A stretch of 64,000 nt of DNA from Ipomoea triloba (lineage: Eukaryota > Streptophyta > Magnoliopsida > Solanales > Convolvulaceae): contig NC_044916.1 of the NCBI RefSeq assembly GCF_003576645.1, forward strand, positions 31,024,723-31,088,722, given 5' to 3'. The notes beneath the pieces are model-generated. The model was not told the DNA's origin. It saw only the letters and a program-made list of their open reading frames with translations, and did no database searches. A program made the position numbers and the translations under genes. This document shows positions 1-11,223 of the stretch, piece by piece; position 1 is the stretch's first letter, and each line of letters begins with the position of its first letter.

Positions 1-906
1 AGGTCATCCTTAGTGTTGCCATTCTCAGTTAGCAGACTCACCTGCAATAGTTTCCAGATTAATAATATATTACATTCACAAAAACAGCATAATGAACTTA
101 GCAAGGGAGTTGCAACATACAAATCCATCTTCAGAGATGTCAATGAGCTGGTAATCTGTGCGGTTAACATGGGGAACCTGCAATTATGAAATACAATTAG
201 AAAATAATACAGACTGCAACAAGCCTGAACATCTCAAAGGAAAACAGCATACTCAAAAGACAAAAGCAGATGGCATACATCACAGTTGTGTGAAGATGGA
301 ACAATATCTTCAAGCTTCTTTCCAGTGAAAATGTCAATTCCAACAAAGTGGCATTTAGCATGCCCATGCTTGCCAGTCTTGGAGGTTGAAACTTCCACAA
401 CCTATTCCCCCAAAGTCAAATATTAGGACAGAACTAAAATCAAGTAATTATTGAATAGATATCTTACATTGTGGAACTATATATACAAGTCAAAATACAA
501 GGGATAAAGCCAAATTGAACAAAAGAAACCACACTCTGCACTCAAACACTTAGATGGCCAGATTATCCATAAATGCAAATACTTTGATGCAACCACACTG
601 TTAATCAAGCACATAATTAGTTAGCATAATGATTTTTCATCTATCCATGAAGAATTCTTTGGAGGAAAGTAAACAGCAAAAGTTGCAATGTTCAGAAGCT
701 AAGCCCTGGAACAATTTTAACAAATTCCAATACTTATAAAGCAGACGCAAATTCCAGACAGGTCCTATCAACACCATAGCAAGTGATCAGCCTTAAATAT
801 ACACTGTCACAATCTACTACTGCATTTAATATTCAGACCTAAGCTATGCAGATGCTACTAAACAGCAAGAAAAAATGGCAAAAGTACTAAACATATATAC
901 TCCGTA
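1..906 (-). pseudogene. 5'-truncated second copy of eIF5A (exons 2-4 visible)
   Basis: The stretch is collinear with 20478-21413 inside the complete eIF5A gene of this window, with scattered substitutions and small indels. Exon 2 (401-279), exon 3 (177-121) and the start of exon 4 (41 to the window edge) keep their splice sites and reading frame. Exon 2 is unchanged at the base level, and exon 4 shows one synonymous change (CTC to CTA, Leu). The hypusination-loop motif [11 protein letters not shown] is present in exon 2. Similarity stops abruptly near 906, inside what was intron 1, where a dispersed repeat begins. No exon 1 resembling MSDEEHHF is visible to the right, so the copy lacks its start codon, first 41 codons and promoter. 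It runs off the left edge, so its 3' end cannot be judged. It is probably a truncated pseudogene, but the intact frame leaves open a recent origin or an unseen alternative first exon. Confidence 0.8.
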
Positions 907-956
907 GCGGTGAATCTCGGGCTTAGATTCCTTAGGCGGTGAATGTTTGAAAACCC
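906..956. repeat. Dispersed repeat fragment at the eIF5A truncation point
   Basis: The string around 919-950 (GGGCTTAGATTC, then GGCGGTGAATGTTTGAAA) recurs inverted near 6428-6462. It begins exactly where similarity to the intact eIF5A intron ends. Its class is not clear; the copy near 6428 continues into a B-box-like GGGTTCAAACC. Confidence 0.5.
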
Positions 957-1541
957 AATTTTTTTAAGTCCAACCAACAGAAGCATCATTACATACTCTA
1001 AAAGTCACTGACTCTTTAAAAAACAGAGAAATTCGCAATTATTACCTTAAAATATGAGCTAGGTAAACTCACTATTACGTAATAACCTACCAGAGGTAAA
1101 TATATTAAGAAAACTACGTACGACGAATGAGAGGGAAAAATCACCAAACTCTTGGTCTGAATATGTTATGCTATCACTAAATTCACTTCCACATTAACAA
1201 CTTTCGCCTAATGTTTTCCAACCATTTCAAATTAATATTTTGCCTAAACACTACACATAGACAAATTATTGTGTAGACCATAGTCTATACAGTGTTGCGT
1301 GAACCATAACAAAATGTACATTTTTAATATACTACAAATATATTATCTATGTACTGAATGTATATTATACAAAATAATATACTTTCAGTACTCAAATACT
1401 GAACTTTCTCTGAATATAATGTGCCTTTTTAATATATTAAAAATACATTATTTATGTATTAAATGTACATTTGAGACTCTCAACTTTTCTGAACAAATTG
1501 AAGATGATAGCCCAGAAAACTTGGCCCAACCGTATTTCAAG
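957..1541. other. AT-rich spacer with a possible MITE remnant
   Basis: No coding signal is visible. From about 1260 the string ACAAATTATTGTGTAGACC resembles the ends of the GGCAAATTAT-type MITEs described below, but no matching right end was found. The 98-codon open frame here is low-complexity AT-rich sequence and runs into the next element. Confidence 0.4.
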
Positions 1542-2431
1542 GGCAAATTATACCGTGCACCACGGTGCACACAGCAATGTGCACCACGTACGTAAATGAC
1601 GTCGTTTTGAGCATTGTAAACTAACCGTCCTTTTTTTTGGAAATCATGTTTCCCGTTTCGGCCGGTTTGTGTATTTATGTTAATATTCTGTGTATTCTAA
1701 GTAACCGTTCTGTGTATTCCAGGCAATCATTCTGTGTATTCTAGGCAACCGTTCTGTGTATTCATGTTAGTAACACATGTTGTGATGTGTTTGTGCCTTC
1801 GAATGTTTAGGAGGATCAGTTTTGTGTATTTTGTGTCAATATTCTGTGTATTCATGTTATTAACACAAGTTGTGATGTGTTTGTGCATTCGAATGTTAGG
1901 AGGATGAGTTCTGTGTATTTTGTGTCAATATTCTGTGTATTCATGTTATTAACACAAGTTGTGATGTGTTTGTGCATTCGAATGTTAGGAGGATGAGTTC
2001 TGTGTATTTTGTGTCAAAATTCTTCTGTGTATTCTAGATAATCGTTCTGTGTATTTCAGGCAATCATTCTGTGTATTCTAGGCAACCGTTCTGTGTATTC
2101 ATGTTAGTAACACATGTTATGATGTGTTTGTGCATTCGAATGTTTAGGAGGATGAGTTCTGTGTATTTTGTGTCAATATTCTGTGTATTCATGTTATTAA
2201 CACAGGTTGTGATGTGTTTGTGCATTCGAATGTTAGGAGGATGAGTTCTGTGTATTTTGTGTCAATATTCTGTGTATTCTAGGCAAACGTTCTGTGTATT
2301 CTAGATAATGATTATGCGTATTATAGATAATGAATTCCCTGGAGTCATTCACGTCCGCATCTACTAACATCGAAACGACGTCGTTTCGAGTGCACATTGC
2401 TATGTGCACCGTGGTGCACGATATAACGATT
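1542..2431. mobile_element. Non-autonomous DNA transposon (Mutator-like) with minisatellite core
   Basis: The ends are inverted copies of each other over about 40 bases: the left reads GGCAAATTATACCGTGCACC and the right, reverse-complemented, AATCGTTATATCGTGCACC. Both continue into GCACCACGGTGCAC and AGCAATGTGCAC. A 10-base direct repeat GTATTTCAAG lies immediately outside each end (1532-1541 and 2432-2441), as expected for a Mutator-type target duplication. An ACGTCGTTT motif lies just inside both ends. The interior is a tandem array (separate entry) and has no transposase frame. Superfamily assignment is inferred from the duplication length and the related elements in this window. Confidence 0.75.
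1675..2335. repeat. Minisatellite inside the transposon
   Basis: The array is built on the short unit TTCTGTGTATTC followed by variable tails such as TAGGCAACCG or ATGTTATTAACACA. A longer unit of roughly 90-105 bases, containing GTTGTGATGTGTTTGTGC and TTAGGAGGATGAGTTCTG, recurs about five times, so the array is higher-order. It is wholly contained between the two inverted ends of the element. Confidence 0.85.
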
Positions 2432-2877
2432 GTATTTCAAGACACTCTGAATTGCGTTGAACAAGATAATTGAAGTTTATAATAAATATATAACGGCCCA
2501 AAGGTATATTCAATTACACCATGTTTCTGTGCAGTCAAATAATTAATATAAGAATGTAATGGTAGAAAATTCAAAGATTCCAGCCAATTACAGCTCAAGC
2601 ATAGACCTCCTTGAAAACAAAGTGAGATAATGAATATATAATATATTATGTATTGTAATATTACTTACTAAAAAAATGTCTAATACAATGATATGATGAT
2701 GAAAATGACCCAGTACAATTAACAAACTGAGATTAAATATCCTCCATACAAAGTACGAGAATTACTTTCATTATGTATCCATTTCTTAATCTCATGCCAA
2801 AGAAGTCTCTATTACATTCTTAATATTCTATACCGGCCTGCACAAATACGTGAAATGCATTTCAACTATTGTAATTT
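2432..2877. other. AT-rich spacer, no feature seen
   Basis: Apart from the target-site repeats of the flanking elements I see no coding frame, RNA gene or recognisable repeat here. Confidence 0.5.
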
Positions 2878-3189
2878 CAATCATTATTGCATGGACCATG
2901 ATCCACACAGCTGTGTGGACCATCATTATTGCATGGACCATGATCCACACAGCTGTGTGGACCAAAAATAAAAAGTACATTATTTTTGTACTGAAGATAC
3001 ATTATATTTATACTGTAAGTACATTATTTTAGGATACATTATTTTTGTACTGAAGGTACATTATTTGATATATACTATCAAATAATGTACCTACAGTACA
3101 AAAATAATGTACCTTCAGTATAAGAATAATGTACTTTTTATTTTTGGTCCACACAGCTGTGTGGACCATTGTCCATGCAATAATTTGCC
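2878..3189. mobile_element. Foldback MITE with 9 bp target duplication
   Basis: Direct repeats TTGTAATTT flank the element at 2869-2877 and 3190-3198. The two arms form a long inverted repeat carrying CCACACAGCTGTGTGGACC and then AAAATAAAAAGTACATTAT. The right end, reverse-complemented, reads GGCAAATTATTGCATGGAC. The left arm carries an internal tandem duplication of about 41 bases (2879-2919 and 2920-2960). There is no coding capacity. The 9-base duplication points to the Mutator superfamily. Confidence 0.85.
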
Positions 3190-3208
3190 TTGTAATTTGT
3201 ACGCCTAC

Positions 3209-3332
3209 GGCAAATTATTCTGTGGACTCAGGTCCAAAATACGCAATTTACATATTGAATATTCACAATTTGAATTGTGAACATTCAGTATGTAAATTCT
3301 GATGGGACCTAGGTCTATGGTATAATTATTGG
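3209..3332. mobile_element. Short MITE of the GGCAAATTAT family
   Basis: The left end GGCAAATTATTCTGTGGAC mirrors the right end, which reverse-complemented reads CCAATAATTATACCATAGAC, and both run on to AGGTCC. The flanks TACGCCTAC (3200-3208) and TACACCAAC (3333-3341) match at seven of nine bases, fitting a decayed target duplication. The centre is palindromic around TTCACAATTTGAATTGTGAA. It lies about 20 bases from the previous element, so the two are neighbouring insertions. Confidence 0.65.
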
Positions 3333-3511
3333 TACACCAACCGTGATTTATATAGCGTTTGGCTCAAAAATAAAAATAAAAAGAATAAGAATAAATTACA
3401 TAAGGAATGAAATAGAGAGGGAATAAAATAGAAATATTATTTTATTATTTGGTTTAAGGAATTACATCACAAATTATATTTAAATATTTAGTTGATTAAA
3501 GAATAAAAAAT

Positions 3512-3680
3512 GAGCCAAAGGCCTTGTGGTCTAGTGACACCCGGTTTGCACTCTTACATGAAAGGGAGTGGCTTTGAGCCTCAGTGGAGGTTACTGTTGA
3601 CTCTTTTTGTGCTTCAGCTGAATGTTATAGTTTTGGTGCACCCTAATGCATATATTAAGGTTTTTGCTTGAGTAGTGGAT
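3512..3680 (+). mobile_element. tRNA-derived SINE
   Basis: An A-box-like TGGTCTAGTGACA and a B-box-like GGCTTTGAGCCTC are spaced as in a tRNA promoter and followed by a tRNA-unrelated tail (TTTTTGTGCTTCAGCTG). A related copy lies on the minus strand at 33140-33272 with a better-preserved B box (GGGTTCGAGCC). It does not fold as a tRNA gene in my reading, so I call it a SINE. Confidence 0.65.
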
Positions 3681-4003
3681 TTATCTATTGACAATTTTGT
3701 AAAGTTTATTGGTTAAGTAATAATAATTTTGTATATTATTCATTGACCAAATTAATTATTTTTTATTTGTTTAATCTTTTTAGAATTTTCTTATTATTCT
3801 TAAATCTATTTTTTTTTGTTCAATACTACGTAGTACTTTTAATAAAAAAAATTAAATATATAAATTTTATATATTAATATTAAATTTAATATTATATAAA
3901 ATTAAATTATAAATAATTTTAATTAAACATTATTAATTGAATCAAAAACATGAGAGAAAGAGAGAGAGTATAGACTAAATAGATAATAAACAAATAACCC
4001 AGT

Positions 4004-4190
4004 GGGGTAGCTCAAGTGGCAAGTGAGCTCTCTTTGTGGGGGAAATTTCGGGAGAACCCGGGTTCAATTCCCATAAGTGACGATTCCCCTTGGGCACAAA
4101 TGAATAAAGATGTCTACAATTCAGTGGGTAGACGATTCCCCTTGGGCACAAATGAATAAAGATGTCTACAATTCAGTGGGTAGCTCGGAC
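4004..4190 (+). mobile_element. tRNA-derived SINE with internal 52 bp duplication
   Basis: The A-box-like TAGCTCAAGTGG (4008-4019) and B-box GGGTTCAATTCCC (4060-4072) mark a tRNA-like head. The tail segment starting GACGATTCCCCTTGGGCAC and ending ATTCAGTGGGTA occurs twice in tandem (about 4079-4130 and 4131-4182). The first duplicate lies within the SINE body, so the duplication followed insertion or was inherited from the source copy. Confidence 0.6.
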
Positions 4191-6427
4191 GGAGAGAAAG
4201 ACGTAAAAAGTTTATAATGATATTTAGTATAATTAGATATATTGATTGATACTAGTGTTAATTGTATTAAGAATAATCTCAATGGTGTTAGTTTTTTGTT
4301 CATCAAAAAAGATAAGGGAGGACAAAAGAAAAGTTTCATCTAATGAAACCAAAAGAAAGATTTCATTAGAAACCCCAAAGTAAGGTTTTATCTTAAATCA
4401 AAAGTAAGGTTTCAAACCTGCCACTTTCATTGAAAGATAAAATATATTGGTGCAAGCAGTAAAATAGTAGGAAATTTTTGAATTGTTGCATTGATAGTTT
4501 GCAGTTATTTAAGGTCTTTTACCTCTCACTGCTCAAAACATTAAATTTCATACACCATCTAGAGAGTTGGGTAGGACCATAGGAGTGAGGGAAAAATTAC
4601 TAAGAAAAGCAAGCAGATTCAGGCAACAACAAATACCAATTATGGTTGGAGATTAGATCATATATATTTCATGTTATTTAATCTCATAGAGAAAAAAAAA
4701 ACCAACAACATTTAAAAACAAATATTTTATTAACGCACCAGTTGGTCACTGTTAGTGCGCGTGATGCACACCAACGAATATCATTTTTATATCTTTTTAC
4801 AGGGCTACAAAAAATCATTTCCTACTATATACATTTTCTTCTTTCTATTCCTTTTACATATGTCAAAAAAACTCAAGAAAAACAATGTTGTGGATGCTCT
4901 AAGAGCAATTATACTTTTTTTTTTTTAAATTGTAACGAATATTATCGTCAACACTGATACTAATGATATTCAATACAATTAGACATATATACATAATTAT
5001 TACACTTAATATTATCTGCACTATTGTAAATTTTATATTATATACGTAGTCACATCCATGGATATACAATATAAAATGGATGTTAATTGAATGGTTCTAC
5101 TTAACTAATAAGTTGTTACACATTATTTTCAAAAAATATTCTTGTTTGAATATTGTAATGTATGGACTATCTTTATAGATGCATTTCCTTAAATAATCAC
5201 ACATATTATTGGTGAAGAGACAAGGACATTTATTAGATGTCTTCCATTAGCCACTGCATTTGGAGGTTCACGGTTAGACATACATTGAGATTCCCAGCAT
5301 GAATATTTTAGGTGGAGTGGGTGTAGTCTTCTCATCCATTGTGCCGTGTGGACCGATCAAATTCAAGAATATTTTTGGTTGTATGCCACCAAAACCGCAA
5401 TTAATTTTGAAATACCAACGCAAAATCTTTGACTCACATCCTATACACATTTCTTTTTTTTAATAAATTATGTTAGAGACCTTTAAAACTGTTATTTTTT
5501 ATTAATCAGTCTCTAACCTATGTAGATTTCTTTCATTTCTCATTAATCCTGAGTGATTGATTGTAGTTTTTTGCATTATTGTGAGATTCGATAAAATTAC
5601 ATGGATTAAACAATTTTACCGTTTACGTGACAATAAAACTAGTTGTATTCATTGGTTGTCATGAATCATCAAATTTCACATTAAAAAAAAAAAACTTATA
5701 TTGTCACATAGATGGTGAAGAAAATTTTAGTTTTTTAAATTATTAGCTTGGTCTTGTGAGATTAATCCGAATTTAATTTGAATTAGACTCCATGACTTTT
5801 GAATTGTACTTTAGAGTAACATAACACAGACATAATATTAATATATTTCTTTTCATTACAGTTAAAACTTAAAAGAAAATAAAATTGATTACTTGCCTTA
5901 CTACGGCAATACCTACCGTACCATAAAAATGAATATTATATTGTTAGTCTAAATTTTCAGATACAAATTGGAATTCTGTATCAATAAGATGAAGAAAGAG
6001 GAAAAGAAAACCAAACAATTCAAACTTCGTAACTAATGTTTAAACTATATAAAAATTTAGCATCATCATTTAATTGAATGGTATGTTTTATTTCAATTAA
6101 AATTTTAATTAAAGAACATATTTCATCTCAACTAAAATTATAAACTAATAACAGTTGGATTAGACACTTATAATTACTATATTATATGCTCAATAGATTC
6201 AAGTGTTATAATATTTTTATTATAAAAATAAAAGTTCTTGAACTTGCATTGTGATCTCAAAATTAAATGATGAGATCGAACAATTATATTTTAAGTCTTT
6301 TAGGATTTTTTTCTAAATCCATTTGTTTTCCTTTGTTCTCTTAACATAAAAATTAAAATATTACTCCGTATTTTTTTAAAAAAAATACTCATTATATTTA
6401 CAATGTACTATTTGTTCTATACTTTTT
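4191..6427. other. AT-rich intergenic sequence, nothing recognised
   Basis: Short low-complexity frames only. I see no gene, structured RNA or paired repeat that I can support. Confidence 0.5.
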
Positions 6428-6566
6428 CAAACATTCACCGCCTAACGAATCTAAGCCCACACCACCAGGGTTCAAACCTATGACCACCTGTTTAAAATAG
6501 TAACCAATATGTCATCACATTACGTAGTAGTTGACAAGAATAATGTTAAACTTTTTAAGTATAAGG

Positions 6567-6567
<1 letters not shown>

Positions 6568-6615
<48 letters not shown>
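6568..6615. repeat. (TA)n microsatellite
   Basis: An uninterrupted TA run of about 48 bases, followed by a short CGCGCGTACGTACGTAC tract. Confidence 0.95.
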
Positions 6616-6616
<1 letters not shown>

Positions 6617-6619
6617 GCG

Positions 6620-8012
6620 CGCGTACGTACGTACCTGAAGTTTGTGGTTTGATATCTCTAAGGATACCCATATACAAAAGGATGGCCATGATTGATAGCT
6701 AGATCCAATTAACTCTACGTCATCAAACTTAATTAAAGTTACTGTCATTATCTTAATCTAAAGTCACCCAACCTACTACTTGCCAGTTGCCAGTATATAA
6801 TTTAGAGGTATATAAGTTTCTTTTGCTTTCACGTAATTAGATACTTTTTTAAAGTGATCACTATATACACACACACACATATTTAATATACACAATAAAT
6901 ATAATTAAAACTCTCTGTATTATGAATACCGAATACGATCATTCTAGAAATTCTTATAATTACTGTTCTCTATTCATTACTTCTTGGCATGTCATTCAAT
7001 ACGGGAGTGATTAATAAAGTATATAGTATTTGTGGAGGTGAAAAGCATTTTCCTCATAAATATATCAATATTATTATAACATTCATGCATTAGTAACAAT
7101 TAACTAGAAACCAATTATAACAATTCGTGATCAATAAATAGGAACCTAATTAAACACCATACATTTTTGATTGGTAGAAATGAAACCCTAAATGGTTAAA
7201 GATAAATACAAAATAATAATTATTCACACACATAAAAAGTTTAAATTGTTAATTGATACAGACACTTCAATACTAATATAATCAAGTGCACCGTATTTCT
7301 CTTACCATTAAATCAATAAAATGAGAGATTGATTGGACATATTCGGTAAGATACATACTTGTATGGAACCATATATATAATCACTTTGTACCTAATTCTT
7401 CAACTATTTCCTCAAAGATGAGAGAAAATGCCAAGATTTGAATAAACTTTTGATTGTAATATAATTTTCTTTTCTCAATTGGTTGGTATATAAATTTTTA
7501 AAAAGGGTATAATTAGGGTCCATATTGCGGCGCAACATCTGGGGTAGGGCAAAGGCAAGGGCTCGACCACTCAACAAAAAGGTGAATGTAACGACAGGCC
7601 TCAAATCAAAGTATGGAACCAAACATCACCTCCCTAATTAATGATTGAGTTGCATTCAAAAGTGGGTGTTTTGCCATAACAATGAACAATCCCACCAACC
7701 TAATAAATTCAATTTAAAATATTGTCTGCACTGCCTAATCCTCATTAAATTTTAAATAATTTCGAAAGCAAGACTTGTTGTTTGCTTGCTTGCTGTATAA
7801 TAGCCTTCACCAAATGGAGCAATCATTGATCTGTTGGGTTTATCTTAATGGTGGGTCTTTAGGTGGTCTATCTTGTCTACCTATTGCACTTAAAATTTTA
7901 GAAGTTCTTGGTACACTTGAATTGAATTGGGTATGCTTAGTTATTTTAATTTTTGGTTGTCAATTTTATATACATCACTTAATAATTGTGTCACAATATT
8001 GTCTTTCTTTTA
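6620..8012. other. AT-rich intergenic sequence, nothing recognised
   Basis: No supported feature. A slightly GC-richer patch at 7525-7620 has no recognisable coding content. Confidence 0.45.
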
Positions 8013-8170
8013 GTGATGAAGAAAATTTGTAATCACTATCCTAGAGTGTGCACTGATAAATTCCGTATTGTGACCCTAGTGTCATTGAAGTTGACCGGCT
8101 CAAATCAATAAGGTCAATAAACCGCTCATACTGGTGGTCAAATTTGTAACCTCGCGGTTACCAAGTCAAG
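8013..8170 (-). mobile_element. Degenerate SINE-like repeat
   Basis: It shares phrases with 9004-9166 and 17765-17945: GTGACCCTAG, a GACCGGCTCAAA or GACTGGCTCAAA block, and a terminal block reading on the minus strand like a tRNA A-box region. The three copies define one old dispersed family. Confidence 0.5.
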
Positions 8171-8302
8171 AAATTAACTAACTTAGTTGGGTTGCCCCAT
8201 ATTGTGTTTTTAATCATTAATAATTATATTGTCTGTTGTCTCAATATTTCTTAGACCATCTTCACCACTAAATTAAAGGCGTGTGGATTTTAATTAGGAG
8301 TG

Positions 8303-8304
<2 letters not shown>

Positions 8305-8348
<44 letters not shown>
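8305..8348. repeat. (TAT)n microsatellite
   Basis: About 44 bases of perfect ATT/TAT triplet repeat. Confidence 0.95.
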
Positions 8349-8350
<2 letters not shown>

Positions 8351-9003
8351 CCGCAGGTTTGCTAATTGCTAGGCTTGCAAAATTAATTAACCTAGAAAAT
8401 AGGATTTTATCAGGTTTTCTTTTACCACTTTTGTCTTTTTCTTCTTTTTTTTTTTTATAAAATAATAAATTTAAACGTTATTATTATTCTTGGGAAAGGC
8501 TACAGTGATGATTGACACCATATCTCTTGTATGAAAAATACTACTTGGACTCTCAAGTTCTACTCCCTACTTTTACTCCCTTACACAAAAGTTTGATGTT
8601 GACATTTTCTTTGGGACCTACAAAATGAAGATAACAATATCATTTCTTGCCTATGTAAGGGAGTAAAAGTGAGAGAGTATAAAATGAGAATCCATGTAAT
8701 AGAACTCCTCTTGTATTTAGTGTAAAGTCTTAAAATTTTGAAAAGAGAGTGAGTTTGTATAAAGAGTACAGTTGTCGTGCCCATCAACATGATAGAATTT
8801 TTTTTTTATTATTATTATATTATATTTCAAAAGCAAATTGGAATTGTATGAATATACATAAAATAGTGGTAAATTGCATTTATGATAATACGGAGTGTGA
8901 TAGTAAGAGTATCCTCAATATCACTAGTTTTTAAGATTCAAGTAGAAAAGCTAAGGGAAGAAAAAAAAAAAAAAAGAAGCAATAAATGGAAGTGGTCACC
9001 AGT

Positions 9004-9166
9004 TGGTGGTCACTCTCAACACGCCCAATGGGTTCCGAGTATGTGAGTAAACCCTCGCCCTGTGATAGCTGACCGGCTCAAACCCAGGTGGCAGACGGTT
9101 TCGAACTCAGGACCTCACGGCCGCGAGCGTCTTGGTCTTGCCACTCAGGCTGCCCTTACGGGCACG
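9004..9166 (-). mobile_element. tRNA-derived SINE, minus strand
   Basis: On the minus strand the A-box-like TGAGTGGCAAGACC is followed by the B-box-like GTCCTGAGTTCGAAACC. The element abuts a long TA microsatellite at its tRNA-head side. It is markedly GC-richer than its surroundings and related to the copies at 8013 and 17765. Confidence 0.65.

Positions 9167-9167
<1 letters not shown>

Positions 9168-9207
<40 letters not shown>
9168..9207. repeat. (TA)n microsatellite next to SINE
   Basis: A perfect TA run of about 40 bases directly adjoining the SINE boundary. Confidence 0.95.
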
Positions 9208-9211
<4 letters not shown>

Positions 9212-9294
9212 GGGGCTCACATATGTGTAGTAAGAGTCTGCTCAAGATATCTCGTGATAAACATTCATGAACATATTTATTCAATTACCAACCA

Positions 9295-9430
9295 ATGAAT
9301 TTGTAATCAAGTGTCATGTAGTGACTCTCTCAAATAAGAGGTTATGAGATCGAATTTTAGTGAGGGCGGCATTAACTTTTTGTGTCTCAATCGGTTAAAA
9401 AAGTATGTAATAGCGTGAGTGAGACTAAGA
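9295..9430 (+). mobile_element. SINE-like repeat
   Basis: The string AATCAAGTGTCATGTAGTGA, then CTCAAATAAGAGGTTATGAGATCGA, matches 36575-36665 (ATCAAGTGACACGTAGTGA, then CTCAAATGGGAGGCTATGGG). The order resembles a degenerate tRNA A box and B box. Family membership is clear; the SINE class is inferred. Confidence 0.5.
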
Positions 9431-10071
9431 AAAATATTCAATTAACATATTTAACCTTCTTGTGAATATTACGGTAACACGGTATTACTCCGATACACCA
9501 TCATTTGTTTCCATTTTGGCTTCTCCAGTTTTTATTTGCATTAAATGCATGACACGTGCGGCATGCTTGTGACATGCCGAGATCTCGGTCATCTTAAATC
9601 TAATTTTTTTTTATAAGTGGGTGCTATAATTATTAGTATTACTATATTATTATCATTGTTATCACTTATCAGTACAAACACAACGTTTAAAGATGATGTG
9701 TCACCCTTGCCAATCTCCCAACACTAAAAACCCGAAACTTTAATATAAAATTTTCCATTCTTTGTCGCTAAAAGGCTATATTTCTCATCCCACACCCTAA
9801 ACTACCAAATTATGAAATAATAAATTACGATATTCAATTATTTATTAGGCAAAAATTACAGTATCTGATATTTATAAAAAGTCTTTTACACTTTTCTTCC
9901 CTCAAAAAAAAAAAATCTTTTACACTGAGACTACTAGAGTGCGATATTATATCTTGTCTATAATATGATATTCCAAAACTAACTGAGCTAATCATACCAA
10001 AAATTTGTCCATTCAAGTCTTGGTCTTGTGCCAATTTTAGGATAAGAATTTGGAGTTGGTTTTGGTAGGAC
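9431..10071. other. Upstream flank of the DUF1336 gene
   Basis: No gene is seen. The last part is presumably promoter sequence of the gene that follows. Confidence 0.4.
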
Positions 10072-10079
10072 TATATATA
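10072..10079 (+). promoter_or_regulatory. TATA box of DUF1336 gene
   Basis: TATATATA within GGACTATATATACATAC. It lies about 140 bases before the first leader-exon donor (10218/10219), a sensible distance for a start of transcription near 10105. Confidence 0.5.
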
Positions 10080-11223
10080 CATACATTAGGCTTCTTTGGG
10101 TTTGGCTGAAACTCTTGACTTTGTAATTTTGCACGCATACAAAAACCAGACAACAACACAAAACTCTTGAACCATTCATTATACAGCTCAGCTCACCGTG
10201 GTCCATTTCTCTTCTCAGGTATCTCTTTCTTCTTCTTCTTCTTCTTTCACCTGTTATTAACTTGTTTATGGAGTTTGTTTTTGCTGGGGTTTTATCATTT
10301 GCTTTGGTTCTCATTCTGTGATTGGTTTTCTGCCATAAAGTCTCCACCTTTGTGGCTCTGTTTTCTGCCAAGATAGCTCGCATTGATTATGATTTGACCT
10401 TGGCTTCTAGGCTGTCACTGCATGGTAAAAGTGACACCTAAACTGAACTTCTGTTCTTTTGTGTTGCCCTCACAGATAGTTCTATTTGTTAACATTCCCA
10501 GAAATGTGTGTGGGTGTGTGTGTCTGAATCTGATTCTTTGATCTGAGGTTGGAGTTCTAGGTAAAATGTTTTAGTTAGATTCTGTCATTTTTGTTGGTTC
10601 TGGTTTTTCTGATTCAGACTCATGAGTAAACTATTGATGGCCATGTTTTTAACTTTTTTTTCATGTTGTTTGACTATTTGTTCTGTAGTATTAATTTAAC
10701 TAAGACTTTAAAAGTCTTTTTTTTCCCTTGTTCATATTGAGATATTTCTCCATCCCCTCTGTTCATGAGAGCCCCAAAGTCTTACAACTCAGGCTATTCA
10801 TTTGATTTTTACTGTCTGCTTTTTTGGGTGGTTTTTCTTTTTCTTTTAGTTCAGTTTTATTATTCAATTAAAGTAGGCTTTGAACTTTGGGAGTCTAAAA
10901 TTATCATGTGCCAGTTTGTGAATACTGAGAATTTGGTTGTTCCATATTTGTTTGGCTTTTCTTGAATCACCCTTGATTGTTGCAGAGTTGAAAAGCTGCT
11001 GTGATGTGTTGATCTCAGCATCTCAATCTCCTTTTATGACATTCAAGGTAACTAATGATTTGTGTTGATAATTGAATTGCAATCAAGACACATAATTAAG
11101 GAAAACATCAAATCTTTTGTGTGTGAAAATGTTCAGGTGTAGGCATTTGTGGGATGCTCCTGTGATCTGACAGTTTTTGGAGGAAGGCAGTTTTTTTTTT
11201 GTCTTTGGGGATTCCTAGGAAAC

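Noticed and set aside
1675..2335. CRISPR-like array of repeats
   Set aside because: The repeats are contiguous and overlap in higher order, without unique spacers of even size, and the genome is a plant. It is a minisatellite.
3512..4190. tRNA genes at the A-box/B-box motifs
   Set aside because: No cloverleaf with paired acceptor arms can be read. The motifs continue into unrelated tails and recur elsewhere as SINEs.
7775..8032. 85-codon hydrophobic frame
   Set aside because: It has no ATG-driven gene context and overlaps a SINE-like repeat at its 3' end; its hydrophobicity follows from T-rich sequence.
10167..10376. Poly-Phe frame over the first leader exon of the DUF1336 gene
   Set aside because: It spans a GT donor at 10219 and a TTC microsatellite, and lies in the untranslated leader and first intron.
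11149..11223. N-terminal extension of the DUF1336 protein from 11149
   Set aside because: That frame would start at GTG, not ATG. The first in-frame ATG (11224) gives MGGC, a good myristoylation start.
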